63,487 nt of DNA from contig JAGOAJ010000017.1 of NCBI GenBank assembly GCA_017983955.1, positions 1 to 63,487 of the forward strand. The letters run 5' to 3'. Origin of the DNA: Burkholderiaceae bacterium (GTDB lineage Bacteria > Pseudomonadota > Gammaproteobacteria > Burkholderiales > Burkholderiaceae_B). Shown in pieces: positions 1 to 6,129 of this stretch (position 1 is the stretch's first letter; every line of letters begins with the position of its first letter). A program made the translations under genes and the position numbers. The notes beneath the pieces are model-generated. The model saw nothing but the letters and a program-made list of their open reading frames with translations, ran no database searches and was not told the origin of the DNA.

Positions 1-31
1 GAAACAGCAATGTCCATCCATGCCGCTGCAT
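1..31 (-). CDS. yhaV: YhaV-type toxin, N-terminus only (cut by window edge)
   Basis: Reading leftwards from position 31 the codons give MQRHGWTLLF, which matches the usual start of YhaV, the ribosome-dependent mRNA interferase of the PrlF-YhaV type II toxin-antitoxin system. Its ATG shares the A of the TGA stop of the antitoxin gene (TGATG), the coupling expected for a TA operon. Only ten residues are in the window, so integrity of the toxin cannot be judged. The assignment rests on the N-terminal match plus the antitoxin directly upstream. Confidence 0.75.
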   Translation of the reverse strand, partial: MQRHGWTLLF

Positions 32-354
32 CAGAGCGCCACGTCGCCTTCGATTTCTTCATCAAGTCGGATGTCTGCGCCAGTGGTACGTTTTAGCATC
101 GACTCGGCCAGTTCTTCGGGCAGCGAATTCAGATTCCGGCCAGCTTGGATATCTGCTGCCAGCAAGTCGAGGAACGCCGCGATGGCAGGGTCTTCGTGTT
201 CGGACTCGGCGCGGCTCACCATGACCTGCCCACGCTCATTCAAATCAAACGCCACTTTGCCACCCACATCAACGCCCAGCGCTTGGCGGATGGGTTTCGG
301 CAGCGTGATCTGGCCTTTCGATGTAATCGTGGCAAGTTCGTGAATAGTGGACAT
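31..354 (-). CDS. prlF: PrlF/SohA-type antitoxin (AbrB-like fold)
   Basis: A 107-residue antitoxin predicted to neutralise YhaV and repress its own promoter. Residues 8-28 (ATITSKGQITLPKPIRQALG and following) are the swapped-hairpin DNA-binding motif of the AbrB/MazE/PrlF superfamily. The acidic C-terminal half is the likely toxin-binding part. The start at 354 was chosen over an upstream in-frame ATG at 381 because GGAG lies just ahead of 354 and the family begins MSTIHE-like. The stop overlaps the toxin start by one base. A perfect 10-bp inverted repeat sits about 30 bp upstream (384-407), fitting autoregulation. Confidence 0.85.
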   Translation of the reverse strand: MSTIHELATITSKGQITLPKPIRQALGVDVGGKVAFDLNERGQVMVSRAESEHEDPAIAAFLDLLAADIQAGRNLNSLPEELAESMLKRTTGADIRLDEEIEGDVAL

Positions 355-383
355 GGCAGACTCCTTAATGAACCTATACACAT

Positions 384-407
384 AAAGTAAGGATATTTCC
401 TTACTTT
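384..407. promoter_or_regulatory. Inverted-repeat operator upstream of prlF-yhaV
   Basis: AAAGTAAGGA (384-393) and its exact reverse complement (398-407) are separated by TATT. It lies 30 bp ahead of the antitoxin start, where TA operons carry the operator bound by the antitoxin or TA complex. The palindrome is seen directly; binding by PrlF is inferred. Confidence 0.6.
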
Positions 408-432
408 GTCAATGCCGTGATGGAGTCAGTCA

Positions 433-525
433 GTGTGCGGCGCACTGCGCGAACTGCTGCTCAATCGCACGCCCGTCATTTTGCAGAAAGAAATCTACGC
501 CTCGGCGGCGCTTGTCGCGGCAGCG
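433..525 (+). pseudogene. Remnant of a UPF0126/TRIC-like membrane protein gene
   Basis: The frame from 433 reads CGALRELLLNRTPVILQKEI and then YASAALVAA. This closely resembles the second repeat of UPF0126 (YadS/TRIC-type channel) proteins, where a GG-RD-LL-x-P-VLRKEIYA-AAL pattern is typical. A stop at 418-420 lies immediately upstream in frame and nothing recognisable follows after about 525, so only about 30 codons survive. The rest of 408-736 holds no gene that I can support. The remnant suggests an insertion or deletion scar next to the TA module. Confidence 0.5.
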
Positions 526-736
526 GAAAAACTGCCTAGTTCAGCCACACGGATGAACATCGACATGGATTTAAGTTTACTCATTGTTGCTTTTTTCAGA
601 ACAAAGATGTCTAAATTGTCGCCTATTTAAGATTGATGAACAACGGTACAGTACTTTTACGATAATTGCCTGTGATACTGTGCACGAATAGGCGCTGGAA
701 CCATGGGCGTCGGAACCAAAGAAAGGACAATAGAAT

Positions 737-1015
737 ATGAATATCAAGCGTAGGGATTTCTTCAAGGGGTGTGCGGCAGCTGCCTGTGTTTTGGCCTTGC
801 CGGGCATCGCCATCGCGGCGAAAAGCGCGAATAACGCACCGGCTTTAGGTGCAGTCGAGAAATCGATCAAGGCCAGCTTCGGCGGTGGCTTTTCGGTAGA
901 GTCGCATAGCCAATCAGGCAAACTAACACACGCGACCATCGAAAATTTTGGTAATCGGTACGCGGTTACTTCCACAGACTTGCTCGACTGGAAAATCGTA
1001 GCTCCTTCTAAGTAG
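737..1015 (+). CDS. Small Tat-exported protein of the LodA-like oxidase cassette
   Basis: A 92-residue protein starting MNIKRRDFFKGCAAAACVLA. It has a twin-arginine signal (RRDFFKG), a hydrophobic stretch and an AIA-A cleavage region near residue 30, so the mature part is about 60 residues. AAAGGA lies upstream of the ATG. The mature part (AVEKSIKASFGGGFSVESHS and following) matches no family I can name. It is first in line with the lodA-like and lodB-like genes, 91 bp ahead of the former. LodA-type oxidases lack an obvious signal peptide, so this protein might be an export partner or chaperone, as MelC1 is for Streptomyces tyrosinase. That role is inference. Confidence 0.7.
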   Translation: MNIKRRDFFKGCAAAACVLALPGIAIAAKSANNAPALGAVEKSIKASFGGGFSVESHSQSGKLTHATIENFGNRYAVTSTDLLDWKIVAPSK

Positions 1016-1106
1016 GATCATACCGTTGTCCACCAGCGGGTATCGATGGCTGGCGAGCCCTTTCAGTACCGAATTACTAAGTACCATTTTGTAGAGGAAA
1101 TCAACC

Positions 1107-3107
1107 GTGTCCGAAAAGATCAAAAGCATTCGTATCCATCCAGGTATTGGCCTTGCCCGCCTGGGGGACAGTGACGAGTTTTATATCGGCCCCGAAGCGC
1201 GAGGTGTCGTCGTCGATCCAGGTGGCAGCAATGGGCCAGGGCCGGACGGTGGAACCTACCGCGACAGCAACGCACGATTGAAGCGCCAGGCGCAGCGGTA
1301 TCGGGTGTATGCCTACGATGCCAACGACAAAGTCGTCGCAGAGCTCACGACGGATTCGGGTCTGATCCAATCCGTGCAGTGGCGGGTTCATGTCCGGAAT
1401 ATGAAAGCGGCGAACTATGCGTTTCAGGGTGCCTACCTGTTTGACCCGGACGCGTTGCGAAACCCGTCCATCCAACCTGGTAAGGCACCGAACGAACGTA
1501 ATCAGCTAATCATTGATGCCGGTGTACACACGATCGCTTCCGGGCAGACCGGAGCCGTCGTCATGAAGGGGGATGTCTTTACTGGTATTGAAAAAGGTAC
1601 GTTGCCGGGCACCCTGCGTTTCGAAGGTTTCACGCCAAAGGACCCGTCGAAAGAAGTTGAGGTCACTTATAAGGCCGCCAAGGACATCGAACTGGGGCAG
1701 CTTCGCCTCGACTCCAACGATCGTTTGCTGTTCGTTCCTGCACCCGGAAAAGGCGAGTGCGTCACGACACCTAAAGTAGTGTTGTCGAACCCGAGCGAAA
1801 CGGTTAACCCTCCGAATGGTCCCGAGGACGGTAAAAATCCGCTGACTAATCAGTTTGCCTATTTTAACGTTCCTGGCTGGTGGGACGACACCTGCGGTGG
1901 TGAAATCGACGTCACGGTCACGCTTAAGGACGGCACTGTCTTAAGTACACGCGACGACGTCAAATCGGTAACGGACGAAGGCACGCGGAATCCGCGGGCA
2001 GGGGCGTGGATCATCACCGCGCCACCAAAGTATGCACCCCACATGTACCACGTGGTGTCCATTCTGGATCGTGTCTACGAGACCTTCCCCGAGTCCTACC
2101 CCTATGCCGGGCAAAAAACAAGCTTCTACCGCGATGTCTATCCGGTCTTTGCCAACGCGGTTAACTACGGTTGGGTCAGCCCCGAAGCAGCGGGTGTTAC
2201 GCCTGAAACCAAGAGCCGCGCCCACGGCCCAGGGCAGCCGGGCGACTTGCTCATGCCCGAGTACCTTGCGTTGTTGGCCGATCCAAGCGAACAAATGAAG
2301 CCGATAAGGCAGCGGATCTATGGCCTGATGCGGCATGCTCCCGGTAAGAACGGACGCCTGGTCGATACCTTGTTGCCCGCCCCTCCGCACCGCCCAACTA
2401 GTTGGAAAAATGAGGAGTTTAAGCGTACCGAGAACGACCACCAGATGCCCAAGTTGTGGGGCACGGGTGGCAAGCCGGCACAGAATCAGCAGCTGGGTAT
2501 TAATCTTCCAGACCAATTCCTAGCTTTGACCGACGTGCAGTTGAACCATCTGAAAGATTGGGCAGACGGAAACTTCGAGGTTGGTACCCTGCGCGAGCCC
2601 GTAGCCCTCGAGAAATTGCCGTTGGCCGAACAGCCGCATGCTCTGGACAGCTCGGCGCTCGAGCCTACCATCGGTGGTGGATTCCACCCGGGTATCGAGT
2701 TCCCTTACTTGGTCGTCTATCGCGAGTATTTCGCCGAGGCGTTCCGCGTGGGCAAAGACAATGCACCTGGCGCGCTTTCTGCCTATATGTCCAGCCCGTG
2801 GCAGGGCGACTTCTGGTCATGCAACGTGGCTTGGTGGCCAACGCAACGACCAGATATCATTTTTGATTACGATCAAAAGACCCAGACTAGAACCTATAAA
2901 GAATGGTTCCGTGGGTACGACGTTGATGGCGAACCACTGTCGTCTACCGATGGCTACGAACAAATGGCGTATGCCTGGCCGAAATTGGGGATGGTGCTTC
3001 CAATCAAGACCGCGGATGGCAGTTTATTGAAAGACAAGGGTGCTATCGTATTTGTCGAACAAGAGCGTGACCCGGCACTGAACCGGCCGCCCGTCAAAGG
3101 TAAGTAA
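1107..3107 (+). CDS. LodA/GoxA-like quinoprotein amino-acid oxidase (CTQ cofactor)
   Basis: A 666-residue protein of the LodA family (L-lysine 6-oxidase, glycine oxidase GoxA). These oxidatively deaminate amino acids, releasing ammonia and hydrogen peroxide, with a cysteine tryptophylquinone built from their own Cys and Trp. The N-terminal RIHPGIGLARLGDSDEFYIG is the family signature. Near the C-terminus DFWSC (Asp568, Cys572) matches the family Asp-x3-Cys motif, and Trp624 in YAWPKLG is the likely partner Trp. The start is GTG with GAGGAAA upstream. Substrate cannot be read from sequence: LodA-like groups include lysine, glycine and other oxidases. Only 1 of 25 Ile codons is ATA, unlike core genes here, suggesting acquisition. 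Confidence 0.88.
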   Translation: MSEKIKSIRIHPGIGLARLGDSDEFYIGPEARGVVVDPGGSNGPGPDGGTYRDSNARLKRQAQRYRVYAYDANDKVVAELTTDSGLIQSVQWRVHVRNMKAANYAFQGAYLFDPDALRNPSIQPGKAPNERNQLIIDAGVHTIASGQTGAVVMKGDVFTGIEKGTLPGTLRFEGFTPKDPSKEVEVTYKAAKDIELGQLRLDSNDRLLFVPAPGKGECVTTPKVVLSNPSETVNPPNGPEDGKNPLTNQFAYFNVPGWWDDTCGGEIDVTVTLKDGTVLSTRDDVKSVTDEGTRNPRAGAWIITAPPKYAPHMYHVVSILDRVYETFPESYPYAGQKTSFYRDVYPVFANAVNYGWVSPEAAGVTPETKSRAHGPGQPGDLLMPEYLALLADPSEQMKPIRQRIYGLMRHAPGKNGRLVDTLLPAPPHRPTSWKNEEFKRTENDHQMPKLWGTGGKPAQNQQLGINLPDQFLALTDVQLNHLKDWADGNFEVGTLREPVALEKLPLAEQPHALDSSALEPTIGGGFHPGIEFPYLVVYREYFAEAFRVGKDNAPGALSAYMSSPWQGDFWSCNVAWWPTQRPDIIFDYDQKTQTRTYKEWFRGYDVDGEPLSSTDGYEQMAYAWPKLGMVLPIKTADGSLLKDKGAIVFVEQERDPALNRPPVKGK

Positions 3108-3110
3108 TTG

Positions 3111-4295
3111 GTGTCATTGACTCGATCCGACCCGGCCGATACAGCATGGGACGTTGTTATCGTCGGGGCCGGGCCGGCAGGGACCGCAACGGCAATCACG
3201 CTGGCCAGGTTTGGCCAGCGTGTGCTTTTGTTAGAGGAGCGCGTATCCCCTAGCTTCAAGCTGGGCGAATCGCTGCCTCCGACCTCTATCGGCCTGGTCA
3301 AGCACTTCCTGGGGGACCTTGACGGTCCAGAGCAAAGTCTTCCAGGCCTTTTCAGAACAGCTGGCAACGTTTCGCTCTGGGCGACCGAGCAGGCCGACGT
3401 CACCGATTTTTTCTTTACGTCGACAGGGTTCGGCCTATGTGTGGACCGCTTGGCTTTTGATGAAACCCTGCGGTCGACGGCGGTTGCCGCCGGTGCAACC
3501 TTGCTTAAGGGAGTCCGCTTCGAATCCTGCGCACGTGTCGCCGACGATGCTTTCAATTGGAAACTGACGCTAAGTTCGGAAACGCAGACACGGCAGCATC
3601 GAGCGCGTTATCTGGTCGACTGTTCTGGTCGGCGGGCGGTTGTGGCCAGGGCGCTTGGTGTCCCTATCCTTCACAACGACGACCAGTTGTTCGCCTATGC
3701 ACAATGGTTTTCCCTCGACGGCGACGATGATGAGCGCTACACCCGAATCGAGGCTGGGCCGCATGGCTGGTGGTATAGCAACCGTTTGCCAGGCACTGAA
3801 GACAATGAAACCAGGCGCTTGGTGGTTTTCCACTCCGACAAGGACCTGCCGGCGGCCAGAATGGCGGCGCGCCGGGAAGGCTTCGATCAACTACTGGACG
3901 ACTCGACGCATATCGCGCCATTGCTCAAAGCCAGGGGCTATCGCCCTTGCGGGATAATCCGGGGGGCGCCGGCCAACAGCCAGCGATTACAGGATTTCTG
4001 CGGTGACGCCTGGATGGCGGTGGGCGATGCGGCGCAAGCCTACGATCCGCTGTCCTCGCAAGGCATCGACAAGGCACTTAGATCCGGCAGTCATGCCGGG
4101 CACATGATCCATTACGCATTGACAGACTGCCCGCAGAGTGCGGTGGGATTGGACAGCCGCAATGAGTACGTCCATCAATACAATGAGCAGCAGCGCCAAC
4201 TCTGGCAAACGTACTTGTCGCAACGAGACTTCTACTATGGCATGCAGCTCCGTTGGTCTGATCAGCCGTTCTGGCAACGTCGGCGACAGAGTTAG
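3111..4295 (+). CDS. LodB-like flavoprotein for CTQ maturation
   Basis: A 394-residue FAD-dependent protein related to flavin halogenases. It has an N-terminal Rossmann motif (VVIVGAGPAGTATAITLARF, roughly residues 14-33) and a second flavin motif GDAAQAYDPLSSQGIDKAL near residue 305. LodB partners are needed to form the cysteine tryptophylquinone in LodA-like oxidases. The gene abuts lodA-like: TAA ends at 3107 and TTG 3108 or GTG 3111 both fit the AAAGG upstream; GTG was preferred. I see GWWYSNRLPG but no halogenase WxWxIP motif, in keeping with a maturation enzyme rather than a halogenase. Ile codon use is foreign-like, as in lodA-like. Confidence 0.85.
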   Translation: MSLTRSDPADTAWDVVIVGAGPAGTATAITLARFGQRVLLLEERVSPSFKLGESLPPTSIGLVKHFLGDLDGPEQSLPGLFRTAGNVSLWATEQADVTDFFFTSTGFGLCVDRLAFDETLRSTAVAAGATLLKGVRFESCARVADDAFNWKLTLSSETQTRQHRARYLVDCSGRRAVVARALGVPILHNDDQLFAYAQWFSLDGDDDERYTRIEAGPHGWWYSNRLPGTEDNETRRLVVFHSDKDLPAARMAARREGFDQLLDDSTHIAPLLKARGYRPCGIIRGAPANSQRLQDFCGDAWMAVGDAAQAYDPLSSQGIDKALRSGSHAGHMIHYALTDCPQSAVGLDSRNEYVHQYNEQQRQLWQTYLSQRDFYYGMQLRWSDQPFWQRRRQS

Positions 4296-4318
4296 ACTTC
4301 AGCGGGCTTCAATGCGGA

Positions 4319-4381
4319 GCCAGCGCTGCTGTCGAGGAATTCCGAAAGATCGTCGGCCCCGAATGGGTGTTCGCCATCACC
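4319..4381 (+). pseudogene. Possible N-terminal fragment of an FAD-linked oxidase
   Basis: One frame reads AAVEEFRKIVGPEWVFA, which resembles the N-terminus of FAD-binding oxidases of the glycolate/D-lactate dehydrogenase type (pattern EFR-IVG-EWVF). No recognisable continuation follows and the frame ends at a stop near 4411. It lies directly after lodB-like, so it may mark the right border of the inserted cassette. Short match, modest confidence. Confidence 0.35.
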
Positions 4382-4461
4382 TCAGTGAGTTGCATCGTGA
4401 GGTGCAAATAGAATAGGGACTAGCTGGCGGGGCGTTTATCCCACCTTCGTATATGTACTAA

Positions 4462-4485
4462 GTATGTACATAATTAGATACATAC
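4462..4485. repeat. Short inverted repeat in an AT-rich intergenic stretch
   Basis: GTATGTA (4462-4468) and TACATAC (4479-4485) are exact reverse complements 10 bp apart in the otherwise empty stretch 4420-4587. Related TATGTAC strings lie just upstream. It could be an operator, but no neighbouring start is close enough to assign it. Confidence 0.3.
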
Positions 4486-4587
4486 GTCATGGGTGAACTG
4501 TTTTGTTCTATATTAATTAACTGTTTACGCGCTTGGTGCTATTCCCATCACCCGCTCCATTGACAATCCAAACAATAAAAAGAAGAT

Positions 4588-4803
4588 TCAACCATCAATA
4601 AATGGTTGAATCAATTGGGTTGCCAGCTGCACATGATCGGCATCTACCATCAGAGTCTGGGCGTTCAGGCTGTTGGTGACAGGACCCGGATACATAGAGC
4701 TGAACGCCGCACCTTGCATCAAAAAAGCAATGTCGTACGCCTGCATCAGGGAAATAATAACGGCCGCTTCGGATTCCGACCTTGGAGAATAGATGGGTAC
4801 CAT
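4588..4803 (-). CDS. DUF2007 family protein
   Basis: A 71-residue protein of the DUF2007 family, sometimes called putative signal-transducing proteins; no reaction is known. MVPIYSPRSESEAAVIISLM and the central AYDIAFLMQGAAFSSMYPGP give the typical small domain of about 70 residues that often stands alone or at the ends of larger proteins. The start at 4803 is supported by a strong GGGAGG upstream on the minus strand; an in-frame ATG at 4824 has none. It lies just downstream of the AraC regulator gene on the same strand, with a gap of about 70 bp. Confidence 0.75.
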   Translation of the reverse strand: MVPIYSPRSESEAAVIISLMQAYDIAFLMQGAAFSSMYPGPVTNSLNAQTLMVDADHVQLATQLIQPFIDG

Positions 4804-4875
4804 TTTTACCTCCCTTATAGGCAAGCTTGCTACGATCTTAACGTTTTGAAACCAGATGGGCTAGGGTGATGCCAT

Positions 4876-5871
4876 CTATCGAGCGCGCCGCGTCTGTTGC
4901 GGTGTTTCGCCGAAGGCTTGCCGGTAGGCCCGCGAAAATTCGCCCAAGTGTGTGAAACCGAAATGTGCAGCGGTTTCCCCTACCTTGCAGGGTTCGTTGG
5001 TTGACGACAAGGCTAGACGTATGGCTTGCAGGCGTTGCTGGCGCAGCCATTGCAAGGGCGATTGTCCGCACTCATCCTGGAACAAGGCCTGTAGACGTCT
5101 GACCGACAGGCCGCAATGGCTGGCGACCATGGCAACCGGCAGACGTTCACCCAGATGTTCCAGCATATAAGCTTGTGCACGCCGGATGGCTTGTGGCGCG
5201 GAGGGTGGGGGTGTTGGCCACAAGTGTGCCGCCATGCTGTGAGGCTGATGCAGCAGCAGGGTGGTGGCGACCAGCATCTCGGTGTGGGCCAGCAACGCCG
5301 CCTGAGCGGTGTCCCGGCCCTGTTCCAGGCCCGCGCAGCGTGTAACCCATTGCAGCATGGGCAGCAGCGCCTGCCAGCCGGGGGTGTGCAGGGGAATGAT
5401 AGGGTCGAAGTTGATATCGGGCGCCTTGTCTTGTGCAGTCAGGCGGCGCCAGGCGTCGGCTATGGCCTGCCGATCCAGGCGCAGTAGAACCTGTGCGTAA
5501 TCGTGGCTGGCGGTAAAGTGAAAGCGCCGCTCTGGGCTGACGATGACGGCTCCGCGTGGTGACACGTCTATGCTGCGCCCGTCGAACTGAAAGACCGCAT
5601 GCCCTTGGGTGGGTAGCACCAGTAGGTAATAGCCATCAAGGCAATCGGGGTCGACGCTGACTTCCGCCCCATACCCGTACCGCAGTTGCAGCAACGACAG
5701 ATTGCCGCAGGGCAACAAATCCATCTGGTTATGGGTGATCTTCCCACGCAATACCTGAAATCGTGCCGAATTGAGTGCTAGGCAGATCTGGGGGTGCGCT
5801 TCGTCAAAATCGGCGGTATTCACGATTCGATACTGCTCGAACGGCACGTGTGCAAATAGGGAGGCAATCAT
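4876..5871 (-). CDS. AraC-family transcriptional regulator
   Basis: A 331-residue regulator with an N-terminal AraC-type effector domain (about residues 30-210) and a C-terminal double helix-turn-helix (about 230-328, including VAMVASHCGLSVRRLQALFQ and the second HTH around GFTHLGEFSRAYRQAFGETP). Length and layout fit regulators of aromatic or amine catabolism, but the ligand cannot be deduced. It is divergent from the autotransporter gene, with about 258 bp between the starts. Control of that gene is plausible but not shown by any site I can identify. Confidence 0.88.
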   Translation of the reverse strand: MIASLFAHVPFEQYRIVNTADFDEAHPQICLALNSARFQVLRGKITHNQMDLLPCGNLSLLQLRYGYGAEVSVDPDCLDGYYLLVLPTQGHAVFQFDGRSIDVSPRGAVIVSPERRFHFTASHDYAQVLLRLDRQAIADAWRRLTAQDKAPDINFDPIIPLHTPGWQALLPMLQWVTRCAGLEQGRDTAQAALLAHTEMLVATTLLLHQPHSMAAHLWPTPPPSAPQAIRRAQAYMLEHLGERLPVAMVASHCGLSVRRLQALFQDECGQSPLQWLRQQRLQAIRLALSSTNEPCKVGETAAHFGFTHLGEFSRAYRQAFGETPQQTRRAR

Positions 5872-6129
5872 TTGATTTTACCTAGGCTGTGTGTGCGCAT
5901 GTTACCGGACAGACGTAGCTGTGTCTCAGGTCGAGTTCACTGTGCGTGCTCCGTTGCACGAGTTTTAGCACCTGTACGCCCGGTTTTAGGTGGCTTGATG
6001 CTTGAACTATGCATAACGACGTTTTCCCGTAGGGTAGTGGCGTAAAACCGATAGACGATCTGTATGGCTAGGGCCCACCATGAGCGGCTGGGCCAGCAGG
6101 CTGAAATTGTTTTACATTGTGGGAATTGC

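Noticed and set aside
526-630. The frame from 433 to 630 as an intact 65-residue gene
   Set aside because: Only its first about 30 codons resemble a known family and the rest looks random, so it was treated as a remnant.
3111-4295. Flavin-dependent tryptophan halogenase
   Set aside because: Overall fold is related, but the WxWxIP motif is not seen and the gene directly follows a LodA-like gene, so LodB-type is the better reading.
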